A stretch of DNA of 64,000 bases, from NCBI GenBank assembly GCA_024195265.1, contig JAJLRJ010000006.1, positions 10,364,853 through 10,428,852 of the forward strand, written 5' to 3'. Positions 1-8,988 of this stretch are shown piece after piece (positions within the stretch are counted from its first letter, which is position 1; every line of letters begins with the position of its first letter). Under the pieces are notes generated by a model. The model saw only the letters and a program-made list of their open reading frames with translations, did no database searches and was not told the DNA's origin. This stretch comes from Dendrophyllia cribrosa (taxonomy: Eukaryota > Cnidaria > Anthozoa > Scleractinia > Dendrophylliidae). The position numbers and the translations under genes were made by a program.

Positions 1-171
1 ACATTTGTTGGGACACATCGCGTCTCCGTGCCTTCTCTCTCCCTCCTCAATGTTGGTTTGCCATTTAATGACCACAAAGCCGCAAAATTCAACATTGGGG
101 GGAAGGACGGCGAATGTTGGGGTAAATATGTGTTATGCGTGACATGTCCCAACTAAATATGACGGGGATTG
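1..171. repeat. Left 182-bp terminal module (truncated by window edge)
   Basis: Base 1 corresponds to base 4132 of the right copy, and the module ends with GGATTG at 171 followed by TA. One mismatch against the right copy indicates a young duplication or recent gene conversion. Confidence 0.9.
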
Positions 172-335
172 TATTTGGGAGATAATCGTTGAGGCGTTGA
201 TTGACAACAATTATGATTAAATGAAATCAAAGGCACGAATGACGGAGAGTGTTGTGTGTAAATAGTATTTGCGTAACATTGCTATTTTCAGGGATGTGAT
301 GTAACAATTTAGGGTTATTTGTGGTTTTTGGGTTG

Positions 336-343
336 TATATAAG
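336..343 (+). promoter_or_regulatory. TATA box of the transposase gene
   Basis: TATATAAG lies about 75 bp upstream of the transposase ATG at 416, in the 240-bp leader between the left module and the gene. Spacing and sequence fit a eukaryotic core promoter. This is a motif call only. Confidence 0.45.
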
Positions 344-415
344 GGAGGCAAGTAAAAAGTATAGAATAAGAAGTATAGTTCCACTGGGTAAGGACGACCG
401 ACAATACAATTTCAG

Positions 416-1507
416 ATGGCTTTCAAGTCTGTTATCAATAGCGTGATGCGAGCTCGTGTATATTATTTATGCAACGTTAAGGGTATGTCTATACGTGCAG
501 TAGCACAAATCTGTCAAATTTCGCGTGGAAGTGTGTGGAGAATCAGGAAAGAACGGTTCGTTGCGAAAATTGACTGTAAGGAACGCGCTAAAACGGGGCC
601 ACGTCCTAAGTTGAGTGCGAGACAGAAAAGACAATTACTGAGGTCGATAGTGCGTTTACGAGAAAGGGAAGGGAGCTTCACTTGCAAACGGCTCATGGAA
701 GAAGCAGGAATCTTATCAAGCCAGGTCTCCGTAAGAACAGTACAACGGTTTCTGAACTCTGAGGGGTACCATTATTTGCAGTCACGAAAAAAAGGTCTCC
801 TTACCACTGCTGATATGGTAAAAAGATTGAAGTTTGCTCGGAGAACGAAAAGAGAGTACAGCCCTGATGTGTGGACAACACAAGTCGGATTCTTTCTTGA
901 TGCCACTTCTTTTACCTACAAGAGAAATCCATTAGACCAGGCCCGAGCGCCAAAGGCACGCATTTGGAGAAAACCGTGTGAAGGTCTCACTACCGGTTGT
1001 TTAGCAAAGGGACGAAAAGAGGGGACTGGTGGCAAATATGTGAAGTTGATTGTGGCCATCTCCTACAATAAGGGTGTTATCGCTTGTCACCCATACGAGA
1101 AAATGACTGGTCAGTTTTTTGCTTCGTTCATTGAAGAGCATTTTCCGCGTATGTTTCGTGTGGCGCAGAAGGGAGAGAACAATTTATTCCTGCAAGACAA
1201 CTGTCCATGTCAGAACTCAGCCTTGGCTAAAGCTGCGATGGCAAAAACAAATTCCATTTCATTACCTCTGTCGCCAAAAAGCCCTGACCTTAATTGCATC
1301 GAAAATGTGTTTCCTATTGTTTCTACAATAATAGAGAAACAGGTCAAAGAGTTACAAGTAACTCGACAATCATTTGACGAATTTCAAGCTAGAGTTATAA
1401 TTGCATTTTATGCCGTACCCATCACTACTATCAATAAGCTAATTGCATCTATGCCTGGCCGTATTGATCAAGTGATTGCGAAAAAAGGGGGTCGAATTAA
1501 GTATTGA
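416..1507 (+). CDS. Tc1/mariner-superfamily (DD34E) transposase
   Basis: This 363-aa, intronless reading frame should cut and rejoin element ends in the nucleus. Residues about 20-50 and 60-120 look like the paired helix-turn-helix DNA-binding region of Tc1 transposases (SIRAVAQICQISRGSV in the first). The catalytic core has Asp162 (FFLDATSF), Asp261 (LFLQDNCPCQ) and Glu296 (DLNCIENVF). There are 34 residues between the second Asp and the Glu, giving DD34E. The SPDLNCIE stretch is the usual Tc1/IS630 signature. Length is close to the family norm of about 340 aa and no stops interrupt it. The chosen ATG follows a TATA box and precedes the first helix. It converges on the Rep gene across an 807-bp gap. 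The family call is firm; activity is inferred from the intact catalytic triad. Confidence 0.9.
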   Translation: MAFKSVINSVMRARVYYLCNVKGMSIRAVAQICQISRGSVWRIRKERFVAKIDCKERAKTGPRPKLSARQKRQLLRSIVRLREREGSFTCKRLMEEAGILSSQVSVRTVQRFLNSEGYHYLQSRKKGLLTTADMVKRLKFARRTKREYSPDVWTTQVGFFLDATSFTYKRNPLDQARAPKARIWRKPCEGLTTGCLAKGRKEGTGGKYVKLIVAISYNKGVIACHPYEKMTGQFFASFIEEHFPRMFRVAQKGENNLFLQDNCPCQNSALAKAAMAKTNSISLPLSPKSPDLNCIENVFPIVSTIIEKQVKELQVTRQSFDEFQARVIIAFYAVPITTINKLIASMPGRIDQVIAKKGGRIKY

Positions 1508-2314
1508 ATATTTTGTGCATTTATTTCAATGACACTGTTTTTTAACATAACGTAAAGTTTATTATACTTCAGAGAACTTTATCACTACTTTGTATTAAGC
1601 AACATTTATCGCCCTGATCGCTATATTTTTCTTGGTTTTTTAAATAAAAACCCTTGTACGCTACATTTAGTATATTCTTACCGCTCTTTTTTTTTTCATT
1701 CAGTTATGGCATGGTTTTCATTTTATTTGAATCCTGTATGAGGACATACTTGTGAGAACTCAACTGTTTGCGCGATTTTAAACCATACATTGTAAAGCAC
1801 GCATACATTGTAAAGTACACGAAATTCATGGCAAGAAAATCATGTTTACATTTGCTAATTAAGTTATGCAAAATGCTCACATCAACTGCTTTGTATGTGA
1901 TCGAAATACAGTCTTTGTAATCAACATGTATTACAACCTTTGGAAGTCAAGGGATGAATGGCTCTTAACTGAGCTACAATACATCGCTATTTACCACTTT
2001 TCCTTTCCATGAAACTCAAATCGCTTCCCGTGTTCAAAGTGTACACGAGTCTCCACCAAATATTAATTGAATTAACATCAGATATTTCAATTCAACAAAC
2101 TGTGGATCACTTTGCACAGCGATGAAAAAAACACCTTTTATCAGCTCACACTCGTTAAAAAAGACCTAAAATTGTAAATGTACTTTATTAGCATCCCATT
2201 TATGAAATTGGGTTGTTCTTACTCCGTCCAATTTTAGCATTTAAACCGATTACAGTATGGTGACTCGTTATGGAGACTCGTGGAGACTCGTTAGATGAAA
2301 ATAGAAACACTCAA
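1508..2314. other. Intergenic gap between the two convergent element genes
   Basis: AT-rich, without a long reading frame. Both genes end into it, so it presumably carries the 3' ends of both transcripts. I looked for a CRESS-type nonanucleotide stem-loop (TAATATTAC-like) and did not find a convincing one. Confidence 0.5.
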
Positions 2315-3667
2315 TTAACTTTGCGGAAAAATTAACTCCGCAAAGCAACGCGCACATGGTGGGACAATCTCTTGGTCTTTCTCTGCAATTTGAAAATGGA
2401 ACGAGAAAATTTTCCAGCGTACATGCATCATTTGGGATTCGGTTTGATCGAGGGTACCCCCACGCACTAAACAAACCTCTTCTTTGCTGGTGCAAAAGAT
2501 TGGCGTATCGCGCGCGAACTCAATGTCTTGTGCGAAATGTGTTTTGGGAGCAGGTAAATGCACCTTTTGCCCCTCTAAAAGTAATAATAAATCGTGCCAT
2601 GGGATAATTTGCGTGCACCAACGGAAGTCATTCAAGAATATCACCTCTGCACTTTCCGCTCCTAGCCACGCAAAAGTGGTGGTAGCGGGATTCGTAAATG
2701 TTTTGTAAACTGCATTGAGTGGATTAAGCAAGAAGGTTTTGGCGCAATTGGCTGGGCCTTTGATTAGAATATTTCGATATTTTCCACGCCCTTTCTCTAA
2801 AAGCGTTTGCACTGCTTGTGCAAACTCATCATGAGCAATGTCATTGCGCGTCAGAACTTCTTTCGCCATCCTTAGCCACTTACCCTCGCAGCCCGCAACA
2901 CACGGATTTTCAAGTTCTTTGTACAATATCTCAATCCTTGTTAATCTCGACCTCTTCAAATCCGCTTCAGCATTTTGCATTTCCCAGCCCACAGTCAGAG
3001 CTTCGTCCACTGCCTTGGCTCCTTTGTTTGCAATAAACTCTGCCAAGTCAGTTTTTCCTTCGTTCTTTTGTTGATTGGCTAGCGCCATAAGCTCCATTCT
3101 CGTCTTAATGCCTTTTTCGACTGCCAGCTGTGAGACGTCATAAATTGTTAGTGCCTTACGCTTTCGCTTTCGTTGCGGTTCGTTACCACCAAGTCGCCGA
3201 TTTTCCAGGTGCGCATGACTTGCATGAGCCGTTGATGGCTCGCCAATCTCCCGTAGATCAGGGTGATTCGGCGATTCGATGGCCTCCTGGTCCTCTTTGG
3301 TGGTATATCTCCAAGCCGTGTAGTAATTCTCATGACGGCTGCTGAAGTTCACTTGAATACCATATTCATTGTCAATGTAATTTCGCACCCTCAGCCATCT
3401 TCTACGCCGGCTTAACTTTACAGCCAGGTGGTAGTGCATTCCCCCATCGCGGTGAGTTTCCCGGCTACAAACCCATTGAACAACTAAACAATCGTTCTCC
3501 GGATTGGCGTTTTCAAATCCATCTAATACGATGCGAGAAAAACTTTCGCGTGATGGCACAATATCCATGTTCGCCTGGCTATATGTGATCAGATATACTC
3601 GTCGCATTTCTCTTGGGTTTAACTCCTCTCGATCCAGCTGAACGGTTTCACTGCTCTCGTCCCGCAT
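2315..3667 (-). CDS. CRESS-type Rep: HUH endonuclease fused to SF3 helicase
   Basis: This 450-aa intronless frame resembles rolling-circle replication initiators. The N-terminal endonuclease has motif I (VYLITYSQ, residues 24-31), motif II (GGMHYH, the HUH histidines at 78 and 80) and motif III (YTTKED, candidate nucleophile Tyr121). A basic stretch (QRKRKRK, about 165-171) could be a nuclear localisation signal. The helicase half has a Walker A (GPANCAKT, about 304-311), a Walker B (VIFLNDFRW, 342-350) and a motif C region (PIFCTS, 389-394), followed by an MMHVRWKIF segment typical of SF3 C-termini. The second Walker A glycine is Ala here. Such proteins nick and unwind DNA in CRESS viruses and related plasmids. 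Its place beside a DD34E transposase is unusual. The frame is unbroken, so recent function or very recent insertion is likely. Confidence 0.85.
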   Translation of the reverse strand: MRDESSETVQLDREELNPREMRRVYLITYSQANMDIVPSRESFSRIVLDGFENANPENDCLVVQWVCSRETHRDGGMHYHLAVKLSRRRRWLRVRNYIDNEYGIQVNFSSRHENYYTAWRYTTKEDQEAIESPNHPDLREIGEPSTAHASHAHLENRRLGGNEPQRKRKRKALTIYDVSQLAVEKGIKTRMELMALANQQKNEGKTDLAEFIANKGAKAVDEALTVGWEMQNAEADLKRSRLTRIEILYKELENPCVAGCEGKWLRMAKEVLTRNDIAHDEFAQAVQTLLEKGRGKYRNILIKGPANCAKTFLLNPLNAVYKTFTNPATTTFAWLGAESAEVIFLNDFRWCTQIIPWHDLLLLLEGQKVHLPAPKTHFAQDIEFARDTPIFCTSKEEVCLVRGGTLDQTESQMMHVRWKIFSFHFQIAEKDQEIVPPCARCFAELIFPQS

Positions 3668-4120
3668 TATGATATCTCAGTCTTGTTCAATTTTGAACCT
3701 GTTACATGTTTACTACTCAGAGTTGTTTGTTCAATACATTAACAGCCCTGCACATGTCACAGCTACCATCCTTCGAAAATCACATTTGTAACTCCTAATT
3801 CGATTATAAAATAGTCAAACATACGAGCTCCCCCGTTAGATTGCCACTAAAATTCTCAATTCATTTTTATCTCAGTGTTCCGTTTAATTTCCGGTATCAA
3901 CCAAAATGCACAACACTTTACGTATGAATTAACGTGACTTTAAAAATCCTATGAATATACCGAAAAAATCATTTTCGTTACGTTATATTCCTTCGATAAC
4001 AATTTTCCGTCTAACCCTTCCTCCGCGAAGAAATCATCAACGCAGTTCTTCCCACCGATTCAATACACTTTACCGCCACTTTTCACTTTGAGAGCACATA
4101 CTTTAAATTCCGATAAAATA
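3668..4120. other. Rep upstream region
   Basis: No reading frame of note. On the minus strand a TATTTTATAA stretch at about 3802-3812 lies roughly 140 bp upstream of the Rep ATG and could be its TATA element. The region ends at the TA that precedes the right terminal module. Confidence 0.35.
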
Positions 4121-4302
4121 CAATCCTCGTCACATTTGTTGGGACACATCGCGTCTCCGTGCCTTCTCTCTCCCTCCTTAATGTTGGTTTGCCATTTAAT
4201 GACCACAAAGCCGCAAAATTCAACATTGGGGGGAAGGACGGCGAATGTTGGGGTAAATATGTGTTATGCGTGACATGTCCCAACTAAATATGACGGGGAT
4301 TG
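4121..4302. repeat. Right 182-bp terminal module with its own inverted repeats
   Basis: Flanked by TA on both sides (4119-4120, 4303-4304). The first ~33 bases (CAATCCTCGTCACATTT... then GTTGGGACA) are matched in inverted form at its end (CAATCCCCGTCATATTTA on the other strand). Taken alone it would be called a Tc1/mariner MITE. It is also the 3' end of the composite element. Confidence 0.85.
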
Positions 4303-4303
4303 T

Positions 4304-4408
4304 AGGTGCAAAACCTTTCATATGCAAATAAAACTTATTTGCATGTGAATGAAAACTCATTTTCATATGAAAGGTTTCGCACCTAGCCTCGCTTTGATAG
4401 AGAGGCTA
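4304..4408. repeat. Two adjacent hairpins
   Basis: Bases 4304-4324 (aggtgcaaaacctttcatat...) are the inverted complement of 4364-4384 with one mismatch. Immediately after, tagcctc (from 4384) pairs with gaggcta ending at 4408. The first hairpin starts exactly at the right TA of the composite element, so it may be an older small foldback element used as its target. Confidence 0.7.
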
Positions 4409-4483
4409 AAGGCAACTCGGAAATGGCCTATTCACATAGATTTTGGCGATTTTATTCCTTCGTTTTCTCTGTGTTTGAGAAGC

Positions 4484-4543
4484 TATATCAAACACTCGGA
4501 AGAGTATTGCATCAGGTATCCAAACTCCTCGAGGTCGGTTAAA
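4484..4543. repeat. Dispersed repeat, copy 1
   Basis: The stretch containing tatatcaaacac, ggaagagt and gcatcagg/tatccaaac is found again, diverged, at about 58089-58150. Two unlinked copies 54 kb apart indicate a dispersed repeat family of unknown class. Confidence 0.5.
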
Positions 4544-5676
4544 AGAGTGATCAGCATCAAATTTCTCCTTGTAATGTCAATGCCTTATCAATCATAAAGG
4601 TCATGAGAATTAAGGACATGATCACACAAGATGAATTCTCTTGATATCCAGATATTAGGGCTTATTAAAAGAGTTAAAAATTCCGCTTGGTTTTGGAAGT
4701 CCTGATGAAACATTCTTCCTCGTGTTTGACATCTTACGGCTATCGGTATCGATAGTGTAAGTTGGTGGACCTGTTTTTTTTGGAAAGTCCAGTCTCGATA
4801 GCGCACACACGGAAAACTGGAAGGACGATATGGGTTGTATGCGGTTAATATATCGAACGGTGGAGCTACGCTATTGGAGGGAACATGGCAACGTTCAAAA
4901 CATGATTAAATTAGTTTAATGAGAAGCGTACTTTGATGCCGTGGTTATTAAGAAAGCCGATTTCAAAGACAAATTTTGTTTTACGTTTTTACGGGTTAAC
5001 TTTCCGTGTTAGATTGCAGGGGCGTATCCAGGGAAGAGTTCCAGGGGTCCCTTAAACCCCCCGTTTTCAAGAAAAAAGAAATGAAGAATTGAAAAGAAAA
5101 TCCTTCCTTTTGTTGTGTGTAATGGAAAGGTATTTATTTCTGTTTATCGCATTTTTGCTGTTTAATTGATCGGTTTTTGTCTGTTTTCTCTTGCAGATCG
5201 ATTTGGTAACAGTGCTTTATGAAAAAGGGCTTCTTCTCAGGAAGTGAATCAGAGTCGTATTGTTTCTTACGATCTTGATGAATAATTGTTGATTCTTTTT
5301 TCTTTGCCATTCGGCAAACGTGTTTATACAATGATTAAGACAGTAAATACGGAAGATTTTATCTCATCACTGGACGAAAACAGACGCTCTTCTGTTCCAA
5401 CTGTTCAACTGTTAAACTCAGCCCTGTTACAATTATCTGTAAAACTACGTAATCTTGACGCTTTACACGGGCCCATGACCGTCCCAAGATGGCCGCGGCC
5501 GGTTACCTGACCACGTAGACTTGGAAAGAACGCTACCCTCCATTTACTCACCCCTACACTTGCCCACAAGTCGAGCTTTTAAAAGAATTAGATTAGGAGG
5601 GAGGAACGCAAGCTGTAAGCGAGCCTAGACCAGAAATGAGAAGCGAAGGACTTTGAGCTATCCACCTCCAACATTC
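4544..5676. other. No gene recognised
   Basis: Short reading frames only. Around 5020-5080 the phrase ggggcgtatccagg resembles ggggcgtagccagg at about 25673, a shared repeat fragment. Nothing else in this stretch could be assigned. Confidence 0.4.
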
Positions 5677-5958
5677 GAGCAATTTTCAATTGAGTGTCGA
5701 AAGTAATTTCGCGATTACTTTAGTTTTGCATCGCTACACTTTGTGAGTGGTTTAAAAATCTCCCGCCACTTTCTCAACCAATCAGGAGTGAAATCAAAAC
5801 CAATCGTGACTTGTTCGCACGCGTTTTCCCGCGCTTGGCGCCGGCTGCATGTATTTGCTTCGAGTTCTGATTGGTTCATTGGAGTGTTTGTGTCAGTTGT
5901 GATTGGTCAGAGTGATTGCTTTGGTTTTGATTTTACGACACTCAATTGAAAACTGCTC
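5677..5958. mobile_element. MITE with 22/23-bp terminal inverted repeats
   Basis: The left end gagcaattttcaattgagtg (continuing tcg) and the right end cgacactcaattgaaaactg (continuing ctc) are inverted complements with one mismatch. The 282-bp interior has no coding potential but carries several CCAAT/ATTGG motifs (around 5776, 5869 and 5902). Superfamily not determined; no clear target duplication. Confidence 0.75.
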
Positions 5959-6670
5959 TATAGTAACTGCGTTCGCCTTTATTCACTTTTCTCTTAAAGT
6001 CGCTTGCGCGTCGTGTTTCTACGAGGCAAGTGCCTTACGCGCGCGTCAAGAGACATTTCGACCAATGTAAAACCGAAATATTACAAATGTCTAATAACAA
6101 CGTAAGTTAACGCAAAAGTGCGCATGTGTCATGCGCGGTAAAACTCGATTGTCTAAAAACAAATCCCAGCGTATTTTTTTAGTTTATAGTAACTTGGTAA
6201 TCAAAACCAATGGAAAATGATGTTTTGAAACAAATTCTCTTTTAGCGAGATCTAAGTCGTGTGAAGAATTTCAGAAATTTAACGTGTTAGTGAACAAAGT
6301 GTGAAGAACATTGTAAATTACATAAGTTGTACGTAATCACAGTAATAAAAGTAACCTGATTTTTAGTTAAAATGATAATTTCTGGATTTTTTTTTCTGTA
6401 GCGGAGGTAACGCTTGAACTTTTTGCTGGCGATAAAGGAACACAATAAGAAGTTATAAAAGAGAAATATTAAATTTTAAACAGGAGTAACTGACCACATT
6501 TAATATCACTGCTGAAATTGACTGACGTATTAAGGCCGACGGGGTGGGGTTTTCATAGACAGTGCCGCCTCCCCGATGGTGGGGATTTTGACATTAAATT
6601 CCTGCCCTAGAGTGGGGATAATGTTTTTCTTGTTCATCGCCCACGACCAAGAAAGGCTGGTTACAAGTAA
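5959..6670. other. No gene recognised
   Basis: AT-rich non-coding sequence. The stretch around 6535-6620, with tggtggggattttgac, has weak likeness to cggtggggacaagtaag near 25610 and may be an old repeat fragment. Confidence 0.35.
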
Positions 6671-6845
6671 AAATGTCAATAAACAGCCATAAAAATTTAC
6701 ATACCACATCAAATGTAAGAAAAAAACTACATATTAAAAGCTGCCTGAAATGTGGCTTAGAGGCACCGTGACCAAGACAGTTAAGAAACAACATGGACAA
6801 CTTTTGATGTGGTATGTCAACTTTAATGGCTGTTTGTCATTTTTC
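6671..6845. repeat. Foldback element
   Basis: The arm with aaacagccataaaa and cataccacatcaaa (6671-6713) is the imperfect inverted complement of ttgatgtggtatg and aatggctgttt (about 6803-6842). The arms are about 40 bp each. Confidence 0.65.
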
Positions 6846-6993
6846 GTTCGCTCACTAAATCAACGATAAAGTGCCATACAAATACTTGTAGTTTGCAACT
6901 ACGCATAGTCTGGGTATCCTGTGGTATGCTTTGTTTACTCGCGCGTAAAAGTGATCTGGGTACGGGCCCAGGGGGATACGACTGACGTATAGC

Positions 6994-7073
6994 AACCTTG
7001 TACCCAGGGCCTTCTCTGCTTTGTTCAAATTAAAAATGGCGGGTTGGGCGGAGAAGACCCTGGACAAGGTTGG
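6994..7073. repeat. Dispersed repeat with cagggccttctc motif, copy 1
   Basis: Contains cccagggccttctctgc, an aaaatggcgggt core and gcggagaagaccctgg, so it is itself imperfectly palindromic. Related copies lie at 8467-8536 and, shortened, at 24353-24392, both inside the 5' regions of genes A and B. Confidence 0.7.
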
Positions 7074-7593
7074 CGGGTCAAATTTGCGGGTTGCAGGTCG
7101 TAGGTTTGATAATAGAAACTTTTTAACGTAAACGCGCAAAACAGAATAAAGACACTGACTGATCAACGAATATGACAAAAAAGTCAGTAATATTGTTATT
7201 GTTAATGTTATTGGTTCGATTTTTGTTTCCCTTTTTCGTACCATTATAAAATAACGCTTGTGACATAAGTAACAATAGCTAACAATCATGTCCTCAAGTT
7301 GACAAAGAGGAATTCTTTTTCTTTAATTGTAATTTTTCCTGAGTGGAAAATTAGAAATCCAATTTTACATTTTCCTTGCGAATCGTGATAAATCTATTAT
7401 TATTCGTGAAAGCGTGAAATGACAGAATTGTTACTTTGTCACAAATTTTAGTATTAAGAGAGTGATGGCCAAAGGATTCCCAGCTTGTTTCGTTAAAGTT
7501 ATTAAAAGCCTCGTTATTGTTGATAAAATGATGTTCAAATTATTTGCCTCATAATAACAGGTGGTTTGTGCGTTAATTAATTGTTATTGAACT

Positions 7594-7763
7594 CGCGACC
7601 TGCAACCTGCGACCCTCGACCAGCGACCCGCAACATGCAACCTGCAACCTGCAACCCGCAACCTGCAACCCGCGACCTGCAACCTGCAACCTGTGACCTG
7701 CGGCCTGCGACCCGCAACCTGCAACCCGCAACCTGCGACTTGCGACCTGCGGCCTGCGACCTA
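7594..7763. repeat. 7-bp minisatellite (CRACCTG)n
   Basis: About 24 copies of cgacctg/caacctg/caacccg variants in a GC-rich block inside AT-rich DNA. Frames on both strands stay open because of the composition, but encode low-complexity sequence with no support as genes. Absent from copy B of the duplication. Confidence 0.9.
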
Positions 7764-7982
7764 GACCCGCCGGGACACGGCTGCTAAAATACTCCCAAGA
7801 ATCGTGGAGTATTTTGTCACGTGACACACAATGAAATGGTGTTTTCAGAGGTTATTTCTACATCTACATCTATAATTGTAATTCACAAAGGTTTCCCATA
7901 CACGTGAATTGATCAGCTTTCAATAGTTCAGCTTATTAAATAAATGAAATTTTACAATAAACATAAATAATCCCATTAAATA

Positions 7983-8322
7983 AACCCGGGGGAGGGGGTA
8001 CTCCCGACAATTTAGGATAGGTGTGTGCCGCCAAGGTTCTCAAACCCTGACCCTATTTAAGGGTAGAAAATCGAGATTTGATACCCTTTTTTGGCCCAAA
8101 GCCAGGCGTGTAGTACAGTTTTAACAGACCATATCTTTTTCGTTTTGCGCGTTGGGGTGGATACTACAATTTAGTGACCCTATCTAAGGAATATCTAAGG
8201 ATCACAATACCAAAAATACCAAAAAGGATACCCTATTTAAGGACTGAGCACCTCAAAAACCCTACTCTATCAGGCGGCACATACCTATATAGCGCATATA
8301 AGGGAGTACCCCCCCGGGTAAA
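7983..8322. mobile_element. MITE-like element with acccggg...gtactccc ends
   Basis: The left end aacccgggggagggggtact and right end agtacccccccgggt are inverted complements. Internal gtgtgccgcc pairs with ggcggcacat. Diverged relatives of the same family appear near 25240-25427, 28415-28490 and 43440-43500, recognisable by ggtctgaaaa, gcggcac and gtaccccc phrases. Confidence 0.75.
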
Positions 8323-8590
8323 TAAATATGTGATTGGTAGCCGTGATTGACAGCCGTGTTTGTTTTCTAGTAATCTGAAACCGTTGTTCAAACGAAACGA
8401 AGACATTTCATCATATTTTACGCGACAAAATACGCCAGGATATTTGGAGTATTTTGGCGCCTTTGTCAAGGGTCTTCTCAGCCCGACCCGCCATTTTGAA
8501 TTTGAAAAAGCGGAGAAGGCCCTGGGGACGAGGTTGGACGTGCAGACATCGAAATTATTGAAGCATTGCGTTTTCCCACCAAAACAGAGC

Positions 8591-8946
8591 ATGGATGATG
8601 ACAAATCAAATCTTGAAGGTCGTTCGAACGTTGCAGAGGATTTAAGCAACACGGCGGCAAATAGTTCTTCGAGGGAAGCGAACGAAACTCCGGCAAATCG
8701 ACACGATGGAGTCGAACACCTTCCACCTCCACCTTCGTATTCAGAAGCCATTGCATCGACAACAAACCCGGGAACAAACCAGCCAGGGATGCATCATCCA
8801 GTGCAACAACAAGGTACGAATGAATCACTGTGTTGGTTCAAAACAGTCAAAACAGTGGTCGAGCGATTTGTAACGTAACATTGCAATAAGAACATTCAGC
8901 TAAGCTTATGATTGCACTTATCAACGGCTTCCCCGGCCGGCGGGGT

Positions 8947-8988
<42 letters not shown>

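Larger units (their letters stand above)
1..4304. mobile_element. Composite DNA transposon: DD34E transposase plus HUH-SF3 Rep
   Basis: Two genes, a Tc1/mariner-type transposase (+) and a Rep protein (-), converge inside a segment whose two ends are the same 182-bp module in direct orientation. The left module is cut by the window edge (about 11 bases missing). Over the visible 171 bases the copies differ at one position (left ctcaatg, right cttaatg). Each module begins CAATCCTCGTCA and ends TGACGGGGATTG, which are inverted repeats, and TA lies outside the ends that can be seen, as expected for Tc1/mariner target duplication. Seen: intact genes, near-identical flanks, terminal inverted repeats. 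Inferred: that the whole 4.3 kb moves as one unit. The alternative is a Rep gene and a transposase trapped between two independent MITE insertions. Confidence 0.65.

Noticed and set aside
1508..2314. CRESS-virus-like replication origin (nonanucleotide in a stem-loop)
   Set aside because: No hairpin with a TAATATTAC-type loop was found here or in 3668-4120; if the Rep has an origin it is not of the standard visible form.
5669..5965. CCAAT-rich promoter of a nearby gene
   Set aside because: The motifs lie inside a MITE with 23-bp inverted ends and no gene follows.
6855..7289. A 144-aa minus-strand frame
   Set aside because: It overlaps the cagggccttctc dispersed repeat and the start of the segmental duplication; the copy at 22.97 kb is not open in this frame.
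7573..7827. Reading frames on both strands over the heptamer repeat
   Set aside because: Low-complexity translation of (CRACCTG)n; absent from the duplicated copy; no gene signals.
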